Source: Lineus longissimus (taxonomy: Eukaryota; Nemertea; Pilidiophora; Heteronemertea; Lineidae). From it: a DNA stretch of 60,000 nucleotides. Below the pieces are notes generated by a model, which did no database searches, had not been told where the DNA came from, and saw only the letters and a list, made by a program, of their open reading frames with translations. The DNA lies in the NCBI RefSeq assembly GCF_910592395.1, contig NC_088315.1:9180501-9240500 (forward strand), written 5' to 3'. Shown one piece after another: positions 1-12,000 of the stretch (positions are counted from its first letter, which is position 1; every line of letters starts with the position of its first letter). The position numbers were made by a program, and so were the translations under genes.

Positions 1-311
1 TACACAGTGCTAAAAGTGTTCTTAAGATGACTAAAAAGCTGTCAGTTTAAGAGAATGTATCAAAAAATCTCGGATGTGCTTTGGTAGGTCAAAATATGAA
101 AAGAAGTTTCACATTTTTTGACTGATCGGGTTAATTACAAAGAAGAGCCCAAACCATTATATAGATCCCTGATTCGTTCCCCACAGACGGCTTGGAGGCA
201 GTTGTCTTTGCCTTGGAGGCCTCACTCCATCCAGGTGAGTAAATGGGAACTAGTCGGAAATCATCCTAGTCCTAGTCAAAAAGCTTTCGGGATAGACCAA
301 TGAATAAATGT

Positions 312-575
312 AAAGCGCTTTGAGAATGTCATACATAATAAAGCGCTTTGAGAATGTCATACATAATGAAGCACTTTGAGAATGTCATACTTAATGAAGC
401 GCTTTGAGAATGTCGTACATAATAAAGCGCTTTGAGAATGTCACACATGATAAAGCGCTTTGAGTATGTCATACATAATGAAGCGCTTTGAGAATGTCAT
501 ACATAATAAAGCGCTTTGAGAATGTCACATGATAAAGCGCTTTGAGAATGTCATACATAATAAAGCGCTATGTAA
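312..575. repeat. 28-bp minisatellite, about 10 copies
   Basis: A tandem array with units beginning AAAGCGCTTTGAGAATGTC. Successive units start at 313 and 341, giving a 28-bp period. Units differ by single bases and short deletions (for example the shorter copy near 520). Each unit contains the palindrome AAAGCGCTTT. The array decays at about 570 into unique AT-rich DNA. I see no coding potential in it. Confidence 0.9.
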
Positions 576-878
576 GAACTGACATTTTATTTTCAACATG
601 TTTGGTGTAGTAAACCTAGTAAACATCAGTATCACTGAACCAGGCACTTTTTATCTTAATACATCATAATCAGTTATAAACATTGCCATCAGAAATTTGA
701 CCGGATTGCTTGATATCACACAAGTCCATTATATGTGAGTGTCCGGTATAAACGAGTCCAGTGTATAAAAGATTTACTGTATATTGTAGTGTCACGTAGT
801 TTTGATATGGTCGCTAAAATTTTGTTCTGATTCTTTGTTAAATTCTTTTGCTTATCACCATCTTCATTTCACAGATTG
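576..878. other. AT-rich intergenic stretch, nothing recognised
   Basis: Unique-looking AT-rich DNA between two minisatellites. No open frame of note, RNA gene or inverted repeat was seen. Confidence 0.5.
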
Positions 879-1120
879 TCAACTAGTGAATCTGGGTGCA
901 ACCAGAGTCAATCTGGGTGCAACCAGAGTCAATCTGGGTGCAACCAGAGTCAATCTGAGTGCAACAAGAGTCAATCTGGATGTGACTAGAGTCAATCTGG
1001 TTGCAACCAGAGTCAATCTTGGTGCAACCAGAGTCAATCTCGATGTAACAGGAGTCAATCTGGGTGCAACAAGAGTCAATCTTTGTGCATCTGAAGTCAA
1101 TTTGGGTGTGACAAAGTGTG
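879..1120. repeat. 21-bp minisatellite open in frame on both strands
   Basis: About eleven copies of a 21-bp unit resembling GTCAATCTGGGTGCAACCAG. Because 21 is a multiple of three and the unit lacks stops, one plus frame reads as VNLGATR repeats (open from about 802 to 1146) and one minus frame reads as TLVAPRL repeats. No splice sites, homology or flanking coding sequence support a real protein, so I call it a repeat only. Confidence 0.85.
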
Positions 1121-1208
1121 CAGAATGTACTATTTATTATAAATAAATAAAAATAAAAACTATTCTGTAGTTAAGTTGAGTTCATGACACTTGTGGGTTC
1201 ATTTTCAT

Positions 1209-2240
1209 GAGACAGTCACAACCAATACGAATTTGGCCTGGCTGCTCCACCAACATGTTGCCAACATTGTAATTGAGATGAGACAGTCACAACCAGACTA
1301 AATCGGACCTGACTGCTCCACCAACATGTTGCCAACATTGTGATTGAGATGAGACAGTCACAACCAGACTAAATCGGACCTGACTGCTCCAACATCATGT
1401 TGCCAACATTGTGATTGAGATGAGACAGTCACAACCAGACTAAATCGGACCTGACTGATCCACCACCATGTTGCCAACATTGTGATTGAGATGAGACAGT
1501 CACAACCAGACTAAATCGGACCTGACTGATCCACCACCATGTTGCCAACATTGTGATTGAGATGAGACAGTCACAACCAGACTAAATCGGACCTGACTGC
1601 TCCAACACCATGTTGCCAACATTGTGATGAGATGAGACAGTCACAACCAGACTAAATCGGACCTGACTGCTCCAACACCATGTTGCCAACATTGTGATTG
1701 AGATGATACAGTCACAACCAGACTAAATCGAACCTGACTGATCCACCACCATGTTGCCAACATTGTGATTGAGATGAGACAGTCACAACCAGAAGAAATC
1801 GGACCTGACTGCTCCAACACCATGTTACCAACATTGTGATTGAGATGAGACAGTCACAACCAGACTTAATCGGACCTGACTGCTCCAACACCATGTTGCC
1901 AACATTGTGATTGAGATGATACAGTCACAACCAGACTAAATCGGACCTGACTGCTCCAACACCATGTTGCCAACATTGTGATTGAGATGAGACAGTCACA
2001 ACCAGACTTAATCGGACCTGACTGCTCCAACACCATGTTGCCAACATTGTGATTGAGATGAGACAGTCACAACCAGACTAAATCGGATCTGACTGATCCA
2101 CCACCATGTTGCCAACATTGTGATTGAGATGAGACAGTCACAACCAGAAGAAATCGGACCTGACTGCTCCAACACCATGTTGCCAACACTGTGATTGACA
2201 TGAGACAGTCACAACCAGACTAAATCGGACCTGACTGCTC
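1209..2240. repeat. 71-bp minisatellite, about 14 copies
   Basis: Tandem units start GAGACAGTCACAACCAGACT and contain CATGTTGCCAACATTGTGAT. Starts at 1280 and 1351 give a 71-bp period. The inner TGTTGCCAACA is a near-palindrome repeated in every unit. Copies are highly alike, with variant classes (for example AGAAGAAAT in place of AGACTAAAT near 1793 and 2148), suggesting recent amplification. Confidence 0.9.
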
Positions 2241-2639
2241 CCGAGGTAATTTGCTGCAAATTTGGATGACACGTTCATTAGAATGTCTTTTCTGATATGG
2301 CACCCTCTTTCAGTGAAAAAACTCTTTCCTAGCCTGGAGTATTGACAGATGATACATCGGCCTTCGAACTTTGTCTCTCTTCGGCTGTGGACAATCCGTT
2401 GTCTTGGCTGATCGCAGGGAGCAGCGGGGTAGGACAGAAACAGAACTACTGTAACAGCGACTACGAACCGTCCTTTCTGATTGAGACTTTTAATTGAACA
2501 AATAGCCGGACAAACCTAAGTGTGGCCAAAAGAAGACAGTGAGAGCTCTTTCAGGGACCAGACTATTTGAGTTGTCTCAGTGGTTGGGTCTGTCCTCAAG
2601 TGGCTATAGCAAGAGAGAGAAGGAATACTGTTTTTGTCC

Positions 2640-2699
2640 TAAGTTTCAAAATAGGCCAAAAGTGTCCATCCCCGACACACTTGACCCATTTTGAAACTT
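2640..2699. repeat. Hairpin-forming inverted repeat
   Basis: The arms begin AAGTTTCAAAAT and end ATTTTGAAACTT, with about 25 bp imperfectly paired around a short loop. It sits just left of the first copy of a direct repeat (2694-2803). It could be a small folded transposon remnant; no target duplication was identified. Confidence 0.6.
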
Positions 2700-3113
2700 T
2701 GGAGCGTCACCTGAATCCATGGCTCCAATTCATCTAAGTTGGGCAGAGAAGAAAGCAGTGACCAAGGGTTGTACAAAATATGGTTTTTATTCACAATTTG
2801 TAATCTTGTAATTTCCCATCTTGGAAGAGACTGTCCTCCAAAACATGAGACACGAAAATCTCCAGGATTCTAATATTGGAGGAGGACATAATTAGACCCC
2901 GAATGGACAAGCTTCTTCAGGTTCCGAACCTTTATTTCCGAGAGGAAGGCCCTTAGAAGACCACATGAAGTTTCGAGGACGTGTGGTTATGATGTCAACA
3001 GCTAAAACTTTGGAGCGTCACCTGAATCCATGGCTCCAATTCATCTAATTTGGGCAGAGAAGAAAGCAGTGACCAAGGGTTGTACAAAATATGATTTTAT
3101 TCACAGTTTGTAA
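2694..3113. repeat. About 108-bp direct repeat pair
   Basis: The sequence at 2694-2803 (starting AAACTTTGGAGCGTCACC) recurs almost unchanged at about 3005-3113, with 200 bp of unrelated sequence between. The near-identity points to a recent segmental duplication or to two copies of one dispersed repeat. No gene is apparent within it. Confidence 0.8.
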
Positions 3114-3786
3114 CGCGAACAGGCAACACTTTCTACACAATATACAATATGATTCTGCTTGGTTTAAATTAACATTTGAGTCAATGATGAGACAATCGTA
3201 TATTCATGTTCACAGAAGCGATTTAAAAGTCTACGGGCATGCAACATTCGTAATGAAACGGCCAGGGGCCATTGTGCTCACCGTCTAGATCTTTGGAGGT
3301 TAGGAATTCATCCTGGTTAAGGAACATTCTACATGTATAGGATCAAGGTCAAACCAAAGTCGGTATGACTCATAAGAGAGATGTCACACTTTTTAGGTTT
3401 CCACTTCTGGCCCCCTGGTGGCCAAGTCAAGAATCAGATCGACCAAATTCATTGTCAGTGGTCACCTGACCTGGGGTCCTGTGTACTAAGTTTCAAAATT
3501 CACAGTTCTGGCGGTTAAGAAACGTGCCACTGTTTTTGAAACAGGATACAGACAACGACGATGACGACGGACACTGCGGTATTGTATAGACTCCCATATG
3601 GTGAGCCAAAAAGATAGTAACACATGATTCAGTCATTGCATGTCCCTACCTTGATTTTTAACACACCACACCCCATGAATTATGCTCATAAATATCTATA
3701 CGGTTTTCAAAGACATTGACAACATCCCTTTAAAACTACGGTGTATAAAAAATAACACTGAACAACAATCTTATTGTAACTTCCAG
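3114..3786. other. Intergenic stretch, nothing recognised
   Basis: No gene, RNA or repeat structure was seen that I can support. A short open frame across 3091-3288 has no recognisable protein features. Confidence 0.4.
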
Positions 3787-4180
3787 GTAGTTTATCATTT
3801 AGCTAAAACTACCAAGTAGTTTATTATTTCTTAGCTAAAACTACCAAGTTGTTTGTTATTACTTGAGCTAAAACTACCAAGTAGCTTATTATTTCTTAGC
3901 TAAAACTACCAAGTTGTTTGTTATTACTTGAGCTAAAACTACCAAGTAGCTTATTATTTCTTAGCTAAAACTACCAAGTTGTTTGTTATTACTTGAGCTA
4001 AAACTACCAAGTAGTTTTTAAATTTTTTTTTAGCTGAAACTACCAATAGGTTTATTATTACTTAGCTAATCCTACCAAGTAGTTATTATTACGTGGCAAA
4101 ACTACCAAGTAGTTTGGTTTATCTAAGACTACCGAAGTGTCAGGCCATTGCAGCTCTAACACTACCAAGTAAATAGTTTA
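3787..4180. repeat. About 33-bp tandem repeat with alternating unit types
   Basis: Repeated AGCTAAAACTACCAAGTAG and AGCTAAAACTACCAAGTTG units alternate, so the effective period is a dimer of about 65 bp. The right part is degenerate, with units such as CTAATACTACAAAG near 4180. Confidence 0.85.
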
Positions 4181-5351
4181 TCTAATACTACAAAGCTCAT
4201 TAAAACATTAGCATAACCAAGAATTGTTAAAGACTTCCAAATTCTTAGTCTTTATCAATTATTGGTGGCCTTAATTGTCCTCAGATGTTGCATAAAATGA
4301 TATATTGCAAAGATATTCCTGGCAGGAAACCTGACCACTTATTGATATTTAAACATCAAAATCACTGACACCAATAATATATTTGATCTGTTTTTGCAAG
4401 AATAAATAGACGAGGTTACTGAAATAGGTTTTTGCTACACCCTACAGACAAATACTTATCTTTCAAAGACCCCAGTCACGGTGGCTAAAGGTATCGGTTT
4501 GCCTATGAAAAATACGTGTTTACCTTGAGAGGAAGTGACGACACAAAAGAAACAGACAAAAGGTGAGTTAATTTTGAGGGGCGTGAAGGCCCACATTTAT
4601 TATTTTTATCCGATTGTACTCCTCCGACACTGTAATGGGAGGGCCTTGTTACTATTGTGTTGCTAAGATAAGCCAATACCTTTACCCTACCCACCATGCT
4701 AGTGGCAGAGTATCATTAGAATTGTTTTTTAGGGCCAATGGGAGTTAAAACAAGGAATGACTGTAAAAACTTTTCTGCAGATAATAATCACGACACTTTA
4801 AAGTTCAAGGTGAATTGTATAATGGCAGCAAGTTCCTAACTTTATACAGCACAGATATCTTCATGTGCAAAAGCTTCAAATACTGACTGATTTGCATTAG
4901 TGGTGATTTTCACCAATTTTGTCAAACAAATCTTGTAAAAAATACAACACATACACATACATGTATTTACATGATTATTTTTCTCTCGGTTTCACCAATA
5001 ATGCATATATTTACAAGTACTTTAGCTTCACCGCTCTAAGATCAGTTTTGGATATTCAATTCAACCTGGATATAATGCATATGGCTGCTTGATGACATTC
5101 AACATGTTCATTTTGAGTAACGACCTAAAGTTTATCAGATTTTCCTGATGTCATGCTCTGGCTTGGCTTTTTTGAGATTTTGTAGTAATTAATCAACCGG
5201 TCTTAGATCGATGAAACTAGAGTATCTACTCACCTTTAATCAAACTATCACATCACATCGGTGTATACTCCCCTCTAGGGAGAACCCTATCCCACTGCAG
5301 GTGCGTTGATTGAAGCATTCTGTACAACAGTCTCAAAGTGCTTACCTATCC
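4181..5351. other. Intergenic stretch, nothing recognised
   Basis: AT-rich unique-looking DNA with no long open frame, no splice-flanked exon with recognisable coding content and no obvious terminal inverted repeats. Confidence 0.4.
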
Positions 5352-5353
5352 TA

Positions 5354-5562
5354 CAGTCCATATCACAACTGACACCCCGTAAATCGCGTCATTGACGCGC
5401 TACCCAGTGCATAGGTTACATGTAAGTTGCGTGCAGGTTGCGCGTAATAACGCAAGACCTAGAGACAAGGGCATCACTGGTGCGTCATTGGCGCACAACA
5501 CGGCGCGTACGCTGCGTGTCACTGACGCAATGCAGGATGGATGTCAATTGTGATTTGGACTG
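5354..5562. mobile_element. Family A short inverted-repeat transposon (209 bp)
   Basis: Bounded by TA on both sides. The left end is CAGTCCATATCACAACTGAC and the right end is GTCAATTGTGATTTGGACTG, imperfect inverted repeats of each other. The inside is rich in GCGTCATTGACGC-like palindromes. Other copies lie at 20292, 22920, 26724 (partial) and 31313. No transposase is present, so it is non-autonomous. TA duplications and CAGT termini suggest a Tc1/mariner-type mobiliser, by inference only. Confidence 0.8.
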
Positions 5563-5564
5563 TA

Positions 5565-7648
5565 TCGAGAAGAACCTCTCTGAAGAAACCAAGGTTGCAC
5601 GCACGAAGATCCACTTAACCACTTAGTGGACCTAAACTGGTTGTCAGGAATGCTTGCAGCGGAGGTGGGAGATAGATTGGTGGGCTGCTCACTGTGCATG
5701 GCACATTTTTTCTGCTCAATGGAAATAGAAAAAGAGTTTCCTAGACTTCTTAAAATAACACCTTATCCCCCAGAGCACCTCCCCGATTTTCAAATTAAAG
5801 TCAATTTTCAAATGAAATTCTAAAACGAAGGAACTTGACCTTTAATATCAAAACTAGGGAATTTCTGAATATTGCACAACACTTAGGTTTTGATAGAGTT
5901 AGATTTGTGTAAAAAAGCTACTTTGTGACACATCCCCTGCAGGCTAAAGGGGAAACTATAATTTGGAGTTCGGTGGGAAGTTTAGAACAAAGCAGGCCAA
6001 AAACTTAACAATTACAACGTCACTGTCTTAAAACCAATATCGAGCTTAAAGGTTTTCTGATAACACAGGCAACTATAAAATCATAAACATCATTAGCTCC
6101 AAGCACAAAACAGAAAACAAAATTTATCACAGGAAAAGTAAAACTATGCTTATAAAGAGTTGAATTCTCTTGAGCCAAGAGGCATTCACAAGCTGGTGCA
6201 ATGTTTATGAACATATTTTAAAATGTTTTAGAAGTGCCCTCTATACAGAAGCTGAGTAACTGTGCAGTGGTGCCGGCTGAGCACTCAAGCTACTGCTTGT
6301 TAGCACAAGTCTTTGAAGAGCACCAAGGGTGCCAGATGGTGCATGATAAAGCGGACTTTGTCTGTCAACCTTTAAGCATTATGCCATTTGCTACTGCACC
6401 CGGTATTTACCGGGTTTGAGGCCTCTGAAGTGACATAATTGGAAATTGAATTGACAATGGTCAAATGGTGATAATATGGGCAAAGCCTTCGTGTTAGCAA
6501 GAACAAATAAACACTAATATTTACTTATTCGTAATGTTAGTTATGCAGATGAATTCAAAAAAGTTGTGCTTCTAAAACAAGTGTCAAACCTATATTATGC
6601 ACCGTCACTGTCAAAGAATAACAACTTCTACCAAAATATTACAACTTAGGATTACAACTTCTACCAAATTTTTTAAGAAGTTACAACTTATTACAAAAGA
6701 GTAACGACTTCTACTAAAATAGTATTGCTGTTTCATATTAAGCTTATGGAAACAGGCTGGATATATCTCTCTGAGCTTTGGCAATATCGTTATTTTCAGA
6801 TTTTCAGAGTCGCACATCGATATTTTACACACAAGTTAATTTTTTTCACTGGTCAATGCATAGGCGAATTCAAATTTTCAAGATATGACTGTAAATGATA
6901 TGTCTCAAGGCCTACAGAGCCAAAGACATACATTTCAACTTTAAAAGCATGAAATCGAGTAATGTAGAAATGCAAATTTGAGTAGAATTTTTACATTTTG
7001 AGATCAGTGTCACGCGACGGTGAACCCAGGAACAATACTATAGCAACAATCAGCTGATAAAAGATTCTATCTAAAAACATCCTTCATATATGTTTCCAGA
7101 AATTTTCCATTTGACATGATCTAACTATGCCCTAATTCACACTAACTTGGACACGTTTGTGAAACTGACAACCTACTAAAAGTAAATTGAACTGGTTTCG
7201 GGATCATCACCTGTAGACAAGAAAAACATCGAAATAAAAGGAACACAACTAATTCAGGGTTTACAGTAAAAGCTATCTGTCATGGATATGAAGGATCAAG
7301 ACACACTTTTTCAAGAGACAGAAATAAATAAGACTAATTTGATACATCTAAAAATAAATTAACGCAGATGGTGTTTCAATGATATTCCGAGTCGTTCCAT
7401 TTTTAATGGAACACTTTAATTCATGGTGCGCATTTTTCATTTTGTATACGGTGCCTTAAAAATAATCAGCCAAGTGCAGGAAAATCCAAACTGCTCTAGC
7501 AAATAGAGATTCTAAGAAAATCTTGAAGACAAGATTCTGGTATGCTCACAATATTACGTAAATGATTCATAACAGACTCTTTAGGATGTTGCTTTTTAAA
7601 AACGCTCTCTCCAATTTCTAGAGGTGTTTTTTTCTTCTTCTTTACATG
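5565..7648. other. Intergenic stretch, nothing recognised
   Basis: Scattered short open frames of 60-75 codons on both strands, none with recognisable domains or splice context. Around 6620-6720 a short motif TTACAACTT recurs irregularly. A poly(A) signal for the minus-strand gene ending at 8596 could lie further right, but none stands out. Confidence 0.4.
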
Positions 7649-7650
7649 TA

Positions 7651-7811
7651 CAATAGAACCTCTCTATTAAGGACACTCTCAGGACTGACAAGTGCTGTCC
7701 TGATTAGAGAGGTCAAATTGAATGGAAACAACCAATTTTGGACCAAAACTAGTGTCCTTAATTGAGAGGTTGTCCTTAATAGAGAGGTGTCCGCTAAGGG
7801 AGGTTCGACTG
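7651..7811. mobile_element. Family B short inverted-repeat transposon (about 161 bp)
   Basis: The left end is CAATAGAACCTCTCTATTAA and the right end reads GGGAGGTTCGACTG, an inverted match. Internal segments repeat the same GAGAGGT/ACCTCTC motif. TA lies on the left flank and CA on the right. Other copies are at 29867, 38413 and 39500, with fragments at 26220 and 31002. It is non-coding. Confidence 0.75.
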
Positions 7812-7814
7812 CAC

Positions 7815-8338
7815 ATATCTCTGCCTCTTTTTGCCAGAGCAAGCAAAAATATCTTGAACCACCTGGTGTCTGAGGGTCTACAAGGTGGGATGAAGCTTGA
7901 GCAAGAAAAAGTAGTCCCTCTCATGTAATACAATATCCGCATTATGAAATATCACTCCACACTGCCGCAAGATGATGATTGTAATCAGGTCATGCAGGTT
8001 GTAACGTTAATTTGCTGATATCATAGTTCTCAAAATAATTTTCAGTATTTCAGACGCACATCATGAAACACTGGACAAAATATCGGTCCATCATATTAAA
8101 ATCATAATTTTTTCCAATCTCTACCAAATATATTTTTGCCACATTGAACAGACCAGCCCGTCTCACAGTAACTCTAAGCTCATCTTTATCACAGAGAACA
8201 AGAGTTTTCTAACTTCACACAAAACACATATTACACCATACGAGAGTCTCGATTATTATTGCATTGTTGATTTCATATCGGTGCCAAAGTGTGTCCATGA
8301 CAGCATATATGACGTCAGTCTCAAGATGGCACAACGGA
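7815..8338. other. Region downstream of UHRF1BP1L, nothing recognised
   Basis: This would be 3' UTR or downstream flank of the minus-strand gene ending at 8596. No convincing AATAAA on the minus strand was found. Confidence 0.35.
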
Positions 8339-8339
8339 A

Positions 8340-8610
8340 ACTTCCACGAACACATCCTACTTTCAACTCCCACGAACACGTCCTACTTTCAACTTCCACG
8401 AACCAACCTACTTTCAACTCCCACGAACACGTCCTACTTTCAACTTCCACGAACACATCCTACTTTCAACTCCCACGAACACGTCCTACTTTCAACTTCC
8501 ACGAACACGTCCTACTTTCAACTCCCACGAACACGTCCTACTTTCAACTTCCACGAACACGTCCTACTTTCAACTCCCACGAACACGTCCTATTTTCAAC
8601 TTCCACCAAC
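8340..8610. repeat. 26-bp minisatellite at the 3' end of UHRF1BP1L
   Basis: About ten and a half units of a 26-bp repeat with core CCACGAACACGTCCTACTTT, alternating CTCCC and CTTCC variants so that a 52-bp dimer is also visible. The outermost, divergent unit (about 8590-8610) overlaps the last codons and stop codon of UHRF1BP1L; the rest would be its 3' UTR. Open frames across the array are a product of the repeat. Confidence 0.9.
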
Positions 8611-9083
8611 ATCTTTCCCGCGTTGTTCCACTGCTATCAATTCCTCTTGTAAAATCATCAACGCCGACGCCTGCGACTGATAATCGTCCCTCAATCGGCG
8701 CAACTCGTCCGCCTGCTTACTAACTTCCTCGACAAATTGTCGATTTTCCAATTCTAACATTTTGACTTTTTCTAAAAGCGCAGAATTCGAAACGCCATCA
8801 ACTTCAACCTGTTCAGTGAGTTGATTATATTTTTCTTGCACTTCCGTCATTTTTGAAGTTTCTAATTTTAATTTCTCGATTTGGTTTCGTAAGCCGTCTA
8901 TCGTCCTATCCTTCTGGTGCATTTCCTTTTTACTGCTGACCAACCGTAAAAGAAGGGACTCGCTCCCCTCGTCTTTTTCATCTTGAGTCGGCGACATTTC
9001 AGGATTTGCACTGAAGGTGGCGCTATCTGGCGTGGGTAGACTGATGCTACTGATGCTCTTTAGAGACATCGGTCGAGGGCCAC
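8596..9083 (-). CDS. UHRF1BP1L: UHRF1BP1L exon 18 (C-terminal coiled coil and stop)
   Basis: It starts after a TTTTCCAG acceptor and ends at TGA 8598-8596. It encodes residues of about 1257-1418. From SESLLLRLVSSKKEMHQKD onward the sequence is charged and heptad-like with leucines, and no prolines, to EELIAVEQ; this fits the C-terminal coiled coil of SHIP164-type proteins. The last residues, DVGGS, and the stop lie in a minisatellite-derived unit. Confidence 0.92.
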
Positions 9084-12000
9084 CTGGAAAAGGGCATGAT
9101 TGTATAAGGATAAGTCCTGCTGGCTTCAACATTTTTTTTAAAGGGGGGCTATAGGCAAGAGCTAGGCGGGCAAATTGGTAGTCTTTGGGTGACTTGTATG
9201 CACAGTTAGAGGCCTTGGTTATGCTTGATTCAGCAAAAAATATTTCCCTCAGATGAGCTTGGCACCAACCCCTATAATCTTATTTCTATTTCAGTAGAAA
9301 TTGTAAATCTAAAACACTTGATGGCTAATGGCGTCAAAGAATGGCACTTTACACAAGATGAAATGAAACTTTAGACCCCCCCCCCCACGCTGGAAAGCTC
9401 CTCATCTCAGGGCTATAGTTCTAAACTCTCATCCTACCTTGAATGTTAATGACCCCATCTTCATTGCGGCGTATCACAAGGTTTTGAATGAGTAGATCGA
9501 CAGGGATGGGTGCAGCAGTGTGTCGGAAGCTGGGTGGACGGTCCTCCTGTCGAGATGAAAATGATTATCGGTGAAATGAAAACCTGAGAGCATCATACAT
9601 ATTTCTAAAACCTGTAATCATGTATTTGAACTCAGATCATGAAGTCGGTACCGATATCCAGTTCAACTAGGGTAAACTTCAAAGCATCCTGAGCCATTAA
9701 AGTAGTTTAGAAAACTCTTTGTCAAACTAAGATTGTCTTCTAACATAGTACCAGAGTCGAAATTTTTCGACCAGTAATGACGAAATATGGCCCAACTAGG
9801 TGTGCCTACAAAATTTCAAAGATAGTGCTTCTGTTAAGAGCTAAGCAGGGTGTGCCTGGTCTATTCGAATTTCTTTCTTAAGGCCCAGCCTATTCAAAAT
9901 CATTGGCCAATGCGTTTCCATTTAAAGCAGGGCGCTGCATCCTGCCTTTGTCCAATTCTGCCCTGCGTTTTCAGATTTCTAGCTGAAACACGAGAAGAGG
10001 AAGGGGAAGAGGAGGAGGAGGGGAGGAGGGAGAGGAGGAGGAGGGAGAGGAGGAGGAGGGGAGGAGGGGGGGGAGGAGGGGAGGAGGGAGGAGGGGGAGG
10101 GAGGAGGAGAGGAGGAGGAGGGAGAGGAGGAGGAGGGGAGGCCCATTCTACTCCGCCTTTTCAGACGTTTAGCAAAAACACTTGAACAGGAGGAGGAAGA
10201 GAAGAAGAAGTGATCACTCACCATCATGCTAATCTGAGTATTGTTGACCTCTATGAGCATGGGGATGGTAGGGGGCACCACCTCTTCCTCCATGACTTCG
10301 CCCAGACCCTGCACGCTCGACATCGCAATGTCCAACATCACATCCTTGGCTTTGATATGAAGGAAACCTGCAGCGAGAGAAACAGAACATTCAGCAACCA
10401 GGCCACAGTTTGCGACAGGCTGTGACAGCCGGCTACGTCACACACCTCGGGAACCACGGTCCTTCGAATGAATGCGATGTAATACAAGACAACTCATTTA
10501 TGAAGACATAGGGCCTTTTTTTTCCCCAATCATGTAGTTTATGCATCATTTTTTTCATCTGCGTAAATTTCATGCCTCAGTCTACAAAAGAAAGGCTTTA
10601 AATCCACCGGGAAAGAAATTAGGTATGATGATATAAAGAGGAATTTTGTTCCATGATTGAGTCTCAAAAACTGGTGTGATGTAGCCAAGGGTCACCACCA
10701 AGTTGGAGGTAATTTTAACGATGCTATACATCACCGTGACTTAGGGAACTACTCTGATGGAGAGAGACAATAGGTACGTATGGCAACCGTTGCCAAGACC
10801 ACATCCCGAGGTTGACAAGATTCTAAGGCATATGGAACACCGACATCTGTAGCATACCAACAACCAGCTTGTCTTATTTATCAGAAGTGAGACTCCATCG
10901 ATGGTACGGTCAAGCTGTTTACAGTAAAGACGGCTGACTTCCAAAGTGACTGATGCAGTGGCACCCAGAACTGGTCATGGCCGCAAAAGGAGATGAGGAA
11001 GAACCAGAGAGGGCTGGGGAAAGTGAAGTGGGATGCAGCAATAGTGGAGAACTTTAAGGGGAAGCTGCCGAAGCCACGACACAATGGCATAATAAGCCCG
11101 CAGTCTCAGACATCATCAGATATCATGTTACCCAGAGAGAATATGAGGTACTGGTGAGGTGATTTCAAACACTGCAAAAACAAATGTCAATTACCTTTTT
11201 CAAGGGATCCGGGTGACAATTGCTCGGCAGACGGACCAGTGTCAAATCTCAACTTGATCGGGAAGTATTCCAACCTTGGAGGCTTGTCGATGCTATCCTT
11301 GGGGCCGAGATTGAATTTGCTTTGGAATTCCTCCGGTAGAATGTTCCCCATGGCGTTTGGCATGATATGTTGGACTTGGAGTTTGACGCTCACGTCTTGA
11401 CCTTTGACCTGTGCAATGAGCTCGGCGTGAAGGATACGGAATGTAGTCACATTCATCTGAAATTGACAAAGATGATCAGAAATTAACGCCGCCTTTAAAA
11501 TCACTTCTTAGAATAGTCGTCTCCGTGATAGTTAACAGAGGATTGCTCATTCCACAATTAAATCACAAAATTCCTAGGAATTTTTAAAAGAACCTTTCTC
11601 AACTTATCTCAGATGGATTTTTAACTATTTTTACCACCCACTTCTCCCCCAATTTACCAATAGGATATTTTGTTCTTCTTTTTTTAAGACACACAGTAGT
11701 AATATTCTCACCTTATTTTTGAGCGGGTCAAGGTGATGTGACATATTCAGCGTGGTCAGACTTGTCGCGTCGTCGTCCTTGGTCGCGTCACTTCCACTCG
11801 CATTCGACTCGTGACGCTGATGTCTGAACGCGGCAGTCTCCTTCGCATTCCCCAGAGTGATCACAAGAAAATCGTCGTCCTCTTCGGACATACTGCTCTT
11901 AATCGACGAAGTCTCCCATTCCTCGCACTGAGACGAATCATCGGAAACGTCCAAAGTCTGTTTGATCTTGTCAAAACCTTTGGAGATCGCCGTATCGAAA

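Noticed and set aside
1209-2240. Regular repeats considered as a CRISPR-like array
   Set aside because: Units are contiguous, with no unique spacers, and the DNA is eukaryotic. It is a plain minisatellite.
8264-8680. Plus-strand open frames of 123-138 codons across the 26-bp array
   Set aside because: They are repeat translations overlapping the 3' end of UHRF1BP1L on the other strand.
9850-10341. Open frames on both strands across the GGA tract
   Set aside because: Low-complexity glutamate/glycine or serine/proline translation of a purine tract. Only the part at 10222-10367 on the minus strand is coding, as exon 16.
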